Made by a program: the position numbers and the translations under genes. From Loigolactobacillus binensis (lineage in GTDB: Bacteria; Bacillota; Bacilli; Lactobacillales; Lactobacillaceae): 64,000 bases of DNA. The notes beneath the pieces were generated by a model. The model had not been told where the DNA came from, did no database searches, and saw nothing but the letters and a program-made list of their open reading frames with translations. Below are positions 9,457 through 20,575 of the stretch, in pieces; the stretch's first letter is position 1, and each line of letters begins with the position of its first letter. The stretch is taken from assembly GCF_005405165.1 (NCBI RefSeq), contig NZ_BJDN01000001.1:124001-188000 (forward strand), read 5' to 3'.

Positions 9457-10800
9457 TTAGGGCAAAATATTCAACACATAGAGCAAAATGACGAAGACAA
9501 CGAGCAGGAGCCACATGATGTAATTAACTTCTTTGCGGCGGCCAGCTGCAGTCATCAGAATTGGGTAAGTCAAGAAGCCAAAGGCGATCCCGTAGGAAAT
9601 ATTATAAGTTAGCGGCATACCGATCACCGTTAGAAAGGCTGGGGCAGCGACCTCAAACTTATCCCACTGAATATCCCGTAAGGCCGAAACCATTAAAACA
9701 CCGACGATGATCAGAGCTGGGGCGGTGACCTGATCGGTAACGACGGTTAAAAGTGGTGAAAATAACATGCTAAATGCGAAAAAGATCGCAGTCACTAAAG
9801 CAGTCAGACCAGTTCTGCCACCGATGGCGATGCCGGCCGAAGATTCAACGTAGGCAGCTGTGGGTGTAGTTCCCATGACAGAGCCCGCTAACATGGATAG
9901 CGAATCAGCCATCAAAGCGCGGCCGATCCGCGGCATTTTATTGTTTTTCATGATCCCAGCTTGTTGGGCTAAACCGATCAAGGTACCAGCAGTATCGAAG
10001 AAAGCAACTAACAGGAAGATCAAGACGACAGCCCACATTTGTGGATCCGCCATTGATGGTAGATGGGTAATACCCACTCCAAAAGTTGGTTTCAGGCTAG
10101 GTGCTAAGGAAATGATCTGGGTCGGCATTTTGATCAAGCCGGTAACTAAACCGAGGATCGTAGTGGCGATAATACCGATAAAAATTGAGCCCGGAATTTT
10201 TTTAGCCATTAAAATGGCGATCACGAAAATACCGAAAATCGTTAACCAAGTGGTTGGAACAGTTAAGGAGCCAATGCCAACTAAGGAAGATTTATTTGCG
10301 ACAACTAGGCCGCCACCTTGTAAACCAACGAAGGCAATGAAGATCCCGATCCCCGCCGCCATGGCTAGCTTTAGATCATGGGGAATGGCGTCAATGACGA
10401 TTTCCCGAATTTTAAATAAAGAAAGTAAGGTAAAAAGGATCGCGGCAACGAAAACACCGGCCATGGCTTTTTGCCAAGAAATTCCCATCGCCAACACCAC
10501 TGAATATGTAAAGAAGGCATTGTCACCTAAACCTGGTGCAATTGCGATCGGGTAGTTGGCGAGAAAAGCCATTAAAAGGCAGCCAATGATCGCGGATAAG
10601 GCAGTTGCCGTAAAGACCGCGCCTTTATTCATCCCGGCAGCACCAAGAATACTGGGATTAACGAATAGAATATAGGCCATTGAGACGAAGGTGGTCGTAC
10701 CGGCTAAAGCTTCACGTTTAACCGTTGTTTGCTGTTCGGAAAGGTGGAATATCCGATTTAACCAATTTGATCCATTACTATTGTTCGTACTTTCATCCAT
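9457..10800 (-). CDS. NCS2-family purine permease (adenine/guanine/hypoxanthine type)
   Basis: A membrane protein of 447 residues with about twelve hydrophobic segments. Near the N-terminus it has REALAGTTTFVSMAYILFVNP, typical of AzgA/PbuG/PbuO-type permeases, then AIAPGLGDNAFFTYSVV, and further on FFDTAGTLIGLAQQAG and TTPTAAYVESSAGIAIGGRTGL. ATG 10800 is preceded by GAGGTG; a longer in-frame extension upstream has a hydrophobic stretch but no ribosome site and crosses the promoter. The adjacent ade gene suggests adenine as one substrate. No purine riboswitch was recognised in the leader. Confidence 0.9.
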   Translation of the reverse strand: MDESTNNSNGSNWLNRIFHLSEQQTTVKREALAGTTTFVSMAYILFVNPSILGAAGMNKGAVFTATALSAIIGCLLMAFLANYPIAIAPGLGDNAFFTYSVVLAMGISWQKAMAGVFVAAILFTLLSLFKIREIVIDAIPHDLKLAMAAGIGIFIAFVGLQGGGLVVANKSSLVGIGSLTVPTTWLTIFGIFVIAILMAKKIPGSIFIGIIATTILGLVTGLIKMPTQIISLAPSLKPTFGVGITHLPSMADPQMWAVVLIFLLVAFFDTAGTLIGLAQQAGIMKNNKMPRIGRALMADSLSMLAGSVMGTTPTAAYVESSAGIAIGGRTGLTALVTAIFFAFSMLFSPLLTVVTDQVTAPALIIVGVLMVSALRDIQWDKFEVAAPAFLTVIGMPLTYNISYGIAFGFLTYPILMTAAGRRKEVNYIMWLLLVVFVILLYVLNILP

Positions 10801-10834
10801 TATGTCAGTCACCTCAACGTTTAATATGGCTAAA

Positions 10835-10863
10835 ATTATGGCACATGAAATGGAAATAATCAA
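10835..10863 (-). promoter_or_regulatory. Promoter for purine permease-ade
   Basis: On the minus strand TTGATT, 17 bases, CATAAT. It lies about 35-60 bases upstream of the permease start. Confidence 0.5.
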
Positions 10864-10886
10864 GCCTATAATTCGTGTTTTTGTGA

Positions 10887-10914
10887 TTGACAAGTTTAAT
10901 TACCGTGATATCAT
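10887..10914 (+). promoter_or_regulatory. Promoter for deaminase gene
   Basis: TTGACA (10887-10892), 16 bases, TATCAT (10909-10914), about 50 bases before the ATG at 10967. It is divergent from and close to the permease promoter, so one regulator could act on both. Confidence 0.65.
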
Positions 10915-10966
10915 ATTGATATATTCATTAAAAACGAACGTTAAATCACAATGGAGGCTATTCATA

Positions 10967-11983
10967 ATGTCAACAGCAGTTACACGTGAATTTACGCAGG
11001 GTTTACCAAAAGCCGAATTACATGTTCATATTGAAGGTACTTTAGAACCAGAATTAAAATTGGCATTGGCCAAACGCAATCAGATCGACATTGGTCAAAG
11101 CACGATCGAAGAAGTACAGGCCACTTATCAGTATACGGATCTAGCTTCTTTTTTAGCGGTCTATTATCCCGGTATGGCTGTTCTTCAGCAGGAGCAGGAC
11201 TTTTATGATCTCGCCTTTGCCTACCTTAAACGCGCTGCTGCCAACAATGTTCGTCACGTGGAGATCTTCTTCGATCCCCAGGCCCACACAAGTCGCGGCG
11301 TCGCCTTTGCCACAGTGATCAACGGGCTGTATCGTGCAGTCGTTGATGCGCGCGCATTGAATATTGATGCAGCGTTGATCATGTGTTTCTTGCGTGATTT
11401 TTCGAAAGAATCGGCGCGGCAAACATTGCTGACCGCGTTAGACTACCGGGATAAAATTTTGGGTATCGGTTTAGATTCTGATGAACATAATAATCCGCCA
11501 TTAAAGTTCGCCCGCCAATTTGAAGATGCTGTCGCTAATGGTTTTCACATTACAATGCACGCTGATGTGGACCAAAAGGAATCGATCGACCATATTCGCC
11601 AAGCACTGGAGATCATTGGTGTTGAGCGTTTGGATCATGGAACCAATATTGTTGAAGACCCTGACTTAGTCGATTTTGTGGCGAAGCAACAGATCGGTTT
11701 AACTTCCTGTCCCTTATCTAATGCCTTTGTTAGTCCCGAAATGAAAGGTAAAGAAGTTTTGGCCCTTTTGGCAAAAAACGTGCCGGTTTCGATCAACTCC
11801 GATGATCCGGCTTATTTTGGTGGGTATATCGCTGATAATTATTACGCGTTAGCCGAAAAATTTGCGTTGACGAAAGCACAAGTCGTGCAGTTGGCGCGCA
11901 ATTCATTTACCACTGCCTGGATCAGTGCTGAACAAAAGGCCTTGTATTTAGCCGAACTCGATCAGTACGTGGCACAACATTGA
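10967..11983 (+). CDS. Adenosine/adenine deaminase family protein
   Basis: A protein of 338 residues. ATG 10967 follows TGGAGG (10952-10957). The opening GLPKAELHVHIEGTLEPEL carries the HxH metal site of the adenosine deaminase family. Later segments EIFFDPQAHTSRGV, GIGLDSDEHNNPP, ERLDHGTN, CPLSNAF and INSDDPAYFGGY resemble the fungal/bacterial adenine deaminase (Aah1-like) branch more than true adenosine deaminase. The usual HAGE motif, whose Glu is the catalytic acid, reads HADVDQKES here. Substrate is therefore uncertain: adenine, adenosine or a modified purine. Its place opposite the permease-ade pair supports purine salvage. Confidence 0.82.
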   Translation: MSTAVTREFTQGLPKAELHVHIEGTLEPELKLALAKRNQIDIGQSTIEEVQATYQYTDLASFLAVYYPGMAVLQQEQDFYDLAFAYLKRAAANNVRHVEIFFDPQAHTSRGVAFATVINGLYRAVVDARALNIDAALIMCFLRDFSKESARQTLLTALDYRDKILGIGLDSDEHNNPPLKFARQFEDAVANGFHITMHADVDQKESIDHIRQALEIIGVERLDHGTNIVEDPDLVDFVAKQQIGLTSCPLSNAFVSPEMKGKEVLALLAKNVPVSINSDDPAYFGGYIADNYYALAEKFALTKAQVVQLARNSFTTAWISAEQKALYLAELDQYVAQH

Positions 11984-12019
11984 TCCGTAAATAGATCATT
12001 TACTTAAACGAGACAAACA

Positions 12020-12067
12020 AATAGCGCCAGTAAAAGTAGCTGCTTGACTACTTTTACTGGCGCTATT
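12020..12067. terminator. Bidirectional terminator
   Basis: A perfect 20-bp inverted repeat (12020-12039 with 12048-12067), starting AATAGCGCCAG, with an 8-base loop. It lies between the convergent deaminase and LysR genes. Confidence 0.85.
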
Positions 12068-12090
12068 GTGTGTTGGCTTTATGCTCATTT

Positions 12091-12957
12091 TCATACGTGC
12101 GCCGCGATGGCCTGATATTGTGCGGCAAAATAGCTATTTTTCAGATAAACTAAATTGATCTCATGCTGGAGCTCGAAACCGCGTACTGGTAATTGGACGA
12201 GTTGACCACTGGCTAATTCGGCGCTGACTAATGAGCGGTACATAAAACTGATCCCGCAACCGGTGGTCAATAATTGAATGATCGGCGTTGGCGTCGCGAT
12301 CTCGATCACTTGCTGAAAATCTTTGATCTGAGCATTGTGCATGGTTAACCAATTCTGAAAAATTTCTCGGGTTCCTGAACCTGGCTCACGAACTAGCAAG
12401 GTTTGTGAAAGTAATTGGGCCAAAGTCAGGGGTTGCCCAGTAAGTAAAGGATTATCCGCATAGGTGATACCAATAAAAGGTTCTTGGCGCAAGGTGACAA
12501 AGGCAAAGCGTGTTTTATCAAAATTACCTTCGACTAGACCGAAATCAATATTACCAGCGGTTAATGCTTTTAAAATTGTGTCGGTATTGGCGATCTGACA
12601 GCGGATCTGCTGACTTTTAGCATGTAATTGCTGTAAGACATGGGTCAATAGAAAAGAACTTAGCGAACGGGTGCAACCTAGCCTGATCGGTGTTTGCTGG
12701 TTAGGCAATTTAAGTTGGGTCAACAACTTCTGGCTTTCGTGATCGATCTTGTTGATGTAACTAGCTAATTGTTGGCCTGCCGGGGTGATCGTTAAATGCG
12801 CGTGTTGATAGCTAACCAATTGCAGGCCTAACTCGCTTTCCAGGCTTTTGATCTGTTGGGTGACCGCCGGTTGGGTCAAATAAAGCCGCTGTGCAGTAAC
12901 CGTATAAGATTTAGTTTGCGCCAGTAAAGCAAAAGTATGCATTTTCTTGTCTAACAT
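12091..12957 (-). CDS. LysR-family transcriptional regulator
   Basis: A protein of 288 residues. The N-terminal winged helix-turn-helix contains SYTVTAQRLYLTQPAVTQQI (about residues 17-36), followed by the usual KSLESELGLQLV; the remainder is a periplasmic-binding-like effector domain. ATG 12957 has GAGG about 10 bases upstream. It is divergent from a YeiH-type exporter gene, the same arrangement as YeiE/YeiH in enterobacteria and CysL-like regulators elsewhere, so it probably controls that exporter. The effector is unknown; sulfur compounds such as sulfite are a guess from the family. Confidence 0.88.
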   Translation of the reverse strand: MLDKKMHTFALLAQTKSYTVTAQRLYLTQPAVTQQIKSLESELGLQLVSYQHAHLTITPAGQQLASYINKIDHESQKLLTQLKLPNQQTPIRLGCTRSLSSFLLTHVLQQLHAKSQQIRCQIANTDTILKALTAGNIDFGLVEGNFDKTRFAFVTLRQEPFIGITYADNPLLTGQPLTLAQLLSQTLLVREPGSGTREIFQNWLTMHNAQIKDFQQVIEIATPTPIIQLLTTGCGISFMYRSLVSAELASGQLVQLPVRGFELQHEINLVYLKNSYFAAQYQAIAAHV

Positions 12958-13089
12958 CGTTAGCCAACCTCGATTTTCATTAGTGGTTTACCTTTATTAT
13001 AAATAAATTTTATAGGCTTACAATAATTACTAATTTTTTCTTATAAAGTTTAACTGGTAAGCTTAATGAATCAGGAAGGGGATTTTACG

Positions 13090-14112
13090 ATGTTAGCTTT
13101 GTTTAAGTCAAGTCGCTTTTATTTAGCTGTAGCGCTGACTTTGTTCTGTTCGTTGTTGGGTAGTTTTTTAGCCAGTTTTCCGTATTTACAGGTTATCGGC
13201 GCCTTGGTGCTGGCCTTGGTGTTAGGAATGGTGTTACAACTTTTTCAGCCGGTGGTGAATCAAGCCAAAGTTGGGATCGGCTTTATTTCCAATAAGTTTC
13301 TTCGTTTAGGGATCATCTTATTGGGCTTTAAGCTTAATTTAGTTGATTTGGCCCAAGCTGGGGTCAAAACGATCCTATTGGCAATTTTTGTGGTGACAGG
13401 CACGATCTTGTTGACCTATAATTTAGCCCGTAAATTTGGCGTCAACCAACAATTAGCGCTTTTAGCCGCTAGCGGGACCGGAATCTGTGGTGCCGCCGCG
13501 ATTATGGGGATCTCGCCACAATTGCCAGTTACGCCAGAACAAGAAGAGCAAAAACGTGAGGATGAAGTGTTGGCAGTCGCGATCGTAGCTATTTTAGGAA
13601 CTGTTTTTACGCTGATCGATTTAGGATTAAAGCCGCTTTTACATATGACGCCGCAACAATTTGGGGTAATGACCGGCGGTTCACTACATGAAATTGCGCA
13701 TGCTGTCGCTGCAGGTAGCGCCGGTGGACCAGTGAGTCTGGATACTGCGATCATTACCAAATTATCCCGGGTTTTGCTGCTAGCACCAGCGGCCTTGATC
13801 ATCGGTCTTTGGTATCATCGCAAAAATCATATCGGTAGTGCTGATGGTCAACATAAATTACCAATTCCGTGGTTCATGGGTGGTTTTATTCTGGCCAGCA
13901 TTGTGGGGACTTTTTTGCCATTAGGTGCGGCGGTTTTAGCCGCGTTGGTCAAGCTAGCTTACCTATTTCTCGGGATGGCCATGGCCGCGTTGGGCATGAG
14001 CGTTAATTTTCGGGTCATTCTCCAACGTGGCGGTAAAGCCTTTGGTGCCGCGACGATCAGTTCCTTTGTCTTACTTGCTTTCGTGATCGTGGTCAGTAAA
14101 ACATTCTTCTAA
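13090..14112 (+). CDS. YeiH/UPF0324-family putative sulfate exporter
   Basis: A membrane protein of 340 residues with about ten hydrophobic segments. ATG 13090 follows AGGAAGGGG; the in-frame ATG at 13066 has no good site. Family features are KFLRLGIILLGFKL-like FLRLGIILLGFKLNL, ASGTGICGAAAI, the charged loop EEQKREDEVLAVAIVAILGT, and GGSLHEIAHAVAAG. The family is annotated as putative sulfate exporter, but transport has rarely been tested. The last four bases overlap the end of the convergent secreted-peptide gene. Confidence 0.88.
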   Translation: MLALFKSSRFYLAVALTLFCSLLGSFLASFPYLQVIGALVLALVLGMVLQLFQPVVNQAKVGIGFISNKFLRLGIILLGFKLNLVDLAQAGVKTILLAIFVVTGTILLTYNLARKFGVNQQLALLAASGTGICGAAAIMGISPQLPVTPEQEEQKREDEVLAVAIVAILGTVFTLIDLGLKPLLHMTPQQFGVMTGGSLHEIAHAVAAGSAGGPVSLDTAIITKLSRVLLLAPAALIIGLWYHRKNHIGSADGQHKLPIPWFMGGFILASIVGTFLPLGAAVLAALVKLAYLFLGMAMAALGMSVNFRVILQRGGKAFGAATISSFVLLAFVIVVSKTFF

Positions 14113-14360
14113 ATGACTTTAGTGCGGCCGCTAACTTCAATGGTAGCGGCCGTTGTTTGTGTGGTGTAAACGACGGCTTCATTGGTGGTGGTCAGACCAC
14201 TATCAGGATTGACGCTAGGGTTTGGTTTGGCGTTCAAAGTCGTTGTGGTTATCGCTGGAGCAGTGCTGGTGGTGACGACGGCTGCTTGAACCGGTGAATG
14301 CGGCATACTGCCAAGTAAACTTAAACCGATAATTGCACTTAAGACCATGTGTTTTTTCAT
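14109..14360 (-). CDS. Small secreted Thr-rich protein
   Basis: A protein of 83 residues, not recognised. It begins MKKH with a hydrophobic core and a signal peptidase site near VQAAV. The mature part (about 57 residues) is Thr/Val/Ala-rich, with runs of TTT and no Cys, LPXTG or WxL motif. AAAGGGAG precedes ATG 14360 at a good distance, so translation is likely. It ends 3' to 3' against the YeiH gene, sharing four bases. Its composition resembles the region before the sorting signal of the LPXTG protein at the left edge, but no anchor is present. Function unknown. Confidence 0.62.
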   Translation of the reverse strand: MKKHMVLSAIIGLSLLGSMPHSPVQAAVVTTSTAPAITTTTLNAKPNPSVNPDSGLTTTNEAVVYTTQTTAATIEVSGRTKVI

Positions 14361-14534
14361 AATGATCAGCTCCCTTTAGTTGATGAACCTGACTATAAAG
14401 GGATGAACTTAAAACAGGCTTAAGGTAACGGCGCTAAAAAATAGCAGGCGTTATTATTGCTAGCCCTTGGCAACCTCTATAATATAGGAACTAGGATATC
14501 AGTCGCTAAAAACTGTTTGCTTGGGGGAATGCGC

Positions 14535-14765
14535 ATGTACTTCGTTAAAAACTTCAATAACAACGTTGCTTTAGTCAAGGATCAATTAAATATTGCTTGG
14601 GTCGTTATTGGTAACGGGATCGGTTTTGGCAAAAAGTATGGTGAACCAATTGATGAGACCCAAGTCGAGCAACGCTTTATTGCAGTGGCGGAACATGTTG
14701 CAGGTGCCCAAACTCAGTGCTTGCGTTGTGCTAACCGTCCGGTCCCAAGTCAAGTCAGCGTTTAA
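14535..14765 (+). CDS. CAT RNA-binding domain of a BglG/LicT antiterminator, without PRDs
   Basis: A protein of 76 residues. ATG 14535 follows GGGGG (14523-14527). Residues 1 to about 52 match the co-antiterminator domain of LicT/BglG proteins: FVKNFNNNVALV, then WVVIGNGIGFGKKYGEPID and EQRF. The two PRD domains that normally follow (about 220 residues, the phosphorylation-controlled part) are absent; only about 24 unrelated residues remain before the stop, and the RAT/terminator starts eight bases later. A candidate -10 TATAAT is at 14478-14483. It is either a free-standing constitutive antiterminator or the remnant of a deletion. Confidence 0.8.
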   Translation: MYFVKNFNNNVALVKDQLNIAWVVIGNGIGFGKKYGEPIDETQVEQRFIAVAEHVAGAQTQCLRCANRPVPSQVSV

Positions 14766-14773
14766 AAACTAAA

Positions 14774-14805
14774 GGTGTGTTACTGAACTTATTCAGGCAT
14801 TAACC
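14774..14805 (+). promoter_or_regulatory. RAT antiterminator RNA site
   Basis: A 32-base element beginning GGTGTGTTACTG and ending CAGGCATTAACC, close to the LicT/SacY RAT consensus (GG-TTGTTACTG, CAGGCAAAACC). It is imperfectly self-complementary around ACTG/CAG. Its last four bases form part of the 5' arm of the terminator, so binding of the CAT protein would block termination. Confidence 0.85.
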
Positions 14806-14861
14806 CAAATATCTAAGTTGTGTGGCCAAGTGCCAGCAGCGTGATATTTGGGTTTTCTTTT
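14802..14861 (+). terminator. RAT-controlled terminator before PTS operon
   Basis: AACCCAAATATC (14802-14813) pairs perfectly with GATATTTGGGTT (14843-14854) and is followed by TTCTTTTT. It lies between the CAT gene and the PTS gene and is mutually exclusive with the RAT structure. Confidence 0.85.
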
Positions 14862-14896
14862 TCTCATTTGTTCGTTGCAACATAATTCAAGAATAG

Positions 14897-18356
<3,460 letters not shown>

Positions 18357-18420
18357 CCGGAAAGTTAGTGACCACACGTTAAAGGCGGCTACCACCTTAT
18401 TTTGTACCAAGCTAAACCGG

Positions 18421-18466
18421 CAACTAGAAAACTGCGCCGCACAATGTGGTAGCAGTTTTTTAGTTG
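18421..18466 (+). terminator. Terminator of the beta-glucoside operon
   Basis: The arm 18421-18435 (CAACTAGAAAACTGC) pairs with 18452-18466 (ending TTTTTTAGTTG) around a short loop. A second pairing, GCTACCAC (18388-18395) with GTGGTAGC (18446-18453), overlaps the 3' arm by two bases. Confidence 0.75.
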
Positions 18467-18601
18467 CTAGCGCCCGAACGCACTGACATTTGCAACAAAA
18501 AGCTTAAATTCCTAACTAGCGCTAGGCAAGCCCGAATACTATCGCTTATAATGAAGGCAGATCTTTTTAACCAGAATTAAATTAAGAATAGGATGACTAA
18601 A

Positions 18602-19435
18602 ATGGCTGAAGCAATTGAAGCCCGCCTGCGGAGCTACTATCAATGGAATTTACCAGTTAAAATCGTGATCGATGATCTAGAAATCTCGGCAACTGGCATC
18701 ATGTCGAATGCACAAATTTATGTTCCTTTAAAAACGGTGTTCAAAGAAATTAAACAGCCGTTGCGGATGCAAGGCTTTAATGGTAGTGGCACTTACAAAG
18801 GTAATTTATTTGATTTTACTGTTGGGGCACAAACGTTGCGTTTAAACGGCCTACCTTATCACTTGGACGCCGCGCCATTCGGGACTAATCAGGAAATTTA
18901 TGTGACCACTTTCTTTGTTGCCGTGGTGACCCAGCACATTTATGAATGGTTTGATGATAATCGGATGTTGGTGTTTGAAGGCCTAGAAAACGAAACGTTT
19001 CAGATCGCTGCGCGGGAGTTTGCCCCGTTCAATGTTTTGCCACCGCAATTTATGGGTGCGGATATTGGTGGACAGGCGCAACTGCCCACACTAGAATGGG
19101 CCGGCGTGCCAGCGGGAACCAAGTCGATGGCGCTATTTCTCACTGATGAGCACCCATTGGCGGCTGGTTACAGTTATTGGACGGTGCTGCCACTGGCACC
19201 GACGATCAAGCGGATCGCCAGTGACGCGCCCCAGCAACAACAGACCATGCACCGTTTTCAAGGAATCGCACCGGTTCAAAATACCGGCTATCATGAATAT
19301 TTATTCCGGATCTTTGCCTTGGATACGGAACGGCCAATTTATACTGGTCAGTTGAATACCGCCAACGAAGCGCGGGCTGCCTTTGATAAGCATTTATTGG
19401 ATGTGGCGGTTTATCCAGTCTTCGCCAAACTATAA
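18602..19435 (+). CDS. PEBP-family protein with N-terminal copper-amine-oxidase-N-like domain
   Basis: A protein of 277 residues without a signal peptide. The C-terminal half (about 150-277) resembles bacterial PEBP/YbhB proteins: PTLEWAGVPAGTKSMALFLTDEHP, then YSYWTVLPL; the family's DPDAP and HW motifs are altered to DEHPL and YW. The N-terminal part (about 15-125) has two lines reading IYVPLKTVFKEI and IYVTTFFVAVV, each followed by a hydrophobic strand, like the stalk fold of copper amine oxidase N-domains, which is normally secreted. ATG 18602 has AGGAT at good spacing; ATG 18593 does not. TATAAT lies at 18547-18552. Function unknown. Confidence 0.65.
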   Translation: MAEAIEARLRSYYQWNLPVKIVIDDLEISATGIMSNAQIYVPLKTVFKEIKQPLRMQGFNGSGTYKGNLFDFTVGAQTLRLNGLPYHLDAAPFGTNQEIYVTTFFVAVVTQHIYEWFDDNRMLVFEGLENETFQIAAREFAPFNVLPPQFMGADIGGQAQLPTLEWAGVPAGTKSMALFLTDEHPLAAGYSYWTVLPLAPTIKRIASDAPQQQQTMHRFQGIAPVQNTGYHEYLFRIFALDTERPIYTGQLNTANEARAAFDKHLLDVAVYPVFAKL

Positions 19436-19511
19436 CCTGACTTCCACTTTGTTTTCTGAAAAAATATGCTACACTATTATTCAGAATAGAAATCAGAAAC
19501 GAGGGCACTAA

Positions 19512-20246
19512 ATGTTAGACTGGGTAGTTAAGCTTTACGGGCCGTTTTTTGATGTGCACGCTTGGGAGAACATCGTAAGTTCAGGTGCTGATTGGGCCGT
19601 GATCTTTTCCTTGATTTTGATCGAGTGCTTATTGTCAGTGGATAATGCGGTGGTCTTAGCTGCCCAGACGCAAAGCTTACCAACACTGCGGCAAAAGGAA
19701 AAAGCATTGATCTATGGCCTTTGGGGCTCGTACGTAATGCGCTTTTTGATGATCGGGTTAGGGACTTTTTTGATCAAAGTCTGGTGGGTCAAAGTTGTTG
19801 GTGCCATCTACCTGATGTATTTGTCGGTTCACTTCTTTTATCAGCGGCGCGGCGGCCAAAATAAGCAGAGTAGTGGCGCCAGTCAATTATGGCTGGCTGT
19901 GATCCAGATCGTTTTTATGGATGCTATCTTTTCTGTTGATTCGGTGTTAGCGGCCTTGGCAGTTTCCAGTCAGCCGATCATCGTGTTGATCGGCGGATTG
20001 ATCGGTATTTTAGTCATGCGGGGTGTGGCCCAGCTTATTTTACGGGTGATGCAGCGAATTCCTGAGCTGGAACCGATGGCCTATTGTTTGATCGCCATTA
20101 TTGCCGTTAAGTTATTTATTGCGATTCCGCAAATTAATATTGAGATCCCCGCTAGTTGGTTTGTCGCTATTTTACTGACGGCGATCGGGGTGACCTTGAT
20201 CATTCATTATTGGCGCGTAAAAAAAACTTCAGTAGATAAAAAATAG
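19512..20246 (+). CDS. TerC-family integral membrane protein
   Basis: A membrane protein of 244 residues with about seven hydrophobic segments. It contains the TerC signatures LILIECLLSVDNAVVLA (about residues 35-51) and VFMDAIFSVDSVLAALAVS, with the acidic Glu/Asp residues thought to bind metal. Family members export Mn2+ or support exoenzyme metallation at the membrane. ACGAGGG precedes ATG 19512. Upstream, TTCTGAA (19454-19460) and TTCAGAA (19480-19486) form an inverted repeat flanking TACACT, a possible operator. No yybP-ykoY manganese riboswitch is seen; the leader is too short. Confidence 0.9.
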   Translation: MLDWVVKLYGPFFDVHAWENIVSSGADWAVIFSLILIECLLSVDNAVVLAAQTQSLPTLRQKEKALIYGLWGSYVMRFLMIGLGTFLIKVWWVKVVGAIYLMYLSVHFFYQRRGGQNKQSSGASQLWLAVIQIVFMDAIFSVDSVLAALAVSSQPIIVLIGGLIGILVMRGVAQLILRVMQRIPELEPMAYCLIAIIAVKLFIAIPQINIEIPASWFVAILLTAIGVTLIIHYWRVKKTSVDKK

Positions 20247-20250
20247 GGTA

Positions 20251-20294
20251 AACCACTAGAGACCGCATTTGTCTGCGGCTTTAGTGGTTTTTTA
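20251..20294 (+). terminator. Terminator after terC
   Basis: AACCACTA (20251-20258) with inner ACCGCA pairs with TGCGGC-TAGTGGTT (to 20289), followed by TTTT. Bases 20295-20575 hold a TATAAT at 20463-20468 without a convincing -35, and otherwise nothing recognised. Confidence 0.8.
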
Positions 20295-20575
20295 TATACA
20301 TATTTTGCATAAAACAGAGCAAGCTACTTATCATTGCGGCCGATTTATGAGAAAATAAAACGGCTGCCAATAATGTAGCAATATTAAGGGTTAATTTTTT
20401 ATTGAATTTAGTAGATTATTTAGTTAGCACAAGAATTAAACCACTAGACCGCAAAAATAATGTATAATTAATGATATATGGTTATCATTCTTATTTTTAA
20501 TTGCTAATAGATTGAACGACCGTTAAAAGCGGCGGCTAGGAGCGGGGTCAACAGTGAAGGAGTGATTATTGACGA

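Noticed and set aside
9860-10555. Open frame of 231 codons on the plus strand inside the NCS2 permease gene
   Set aside because: It is the antisense shadow of a membrane protein gene, with low-complexity composition (many Lys, Ile, Pro, Met) and no ribosome site.
10801-10886. Possible purine riboswitch before the NCS2 permease
   Set aside because: The conserved purine riboswitch core and a terminator switch were not found; the leader is too short.
13416-13802. Open frame of 128 codons antisense to the YeiH gene
   Set aside because: It lies entirely inside a convincing membrane protein gene and shows no motif.
19206-19508. Open frame of 100 codons on the minus strand across the end of the PEBP gene
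   Set aside because: It overlaps a well-supported gene and the terC promoter, and its composition (Arg, Gln, Trp-rich) is not coding-like.
19436-19511. Manganese riboswitch (yybP-ykoY) before terC
   Set aside because: Only about 40 bases of leader exist and the motif is absent.
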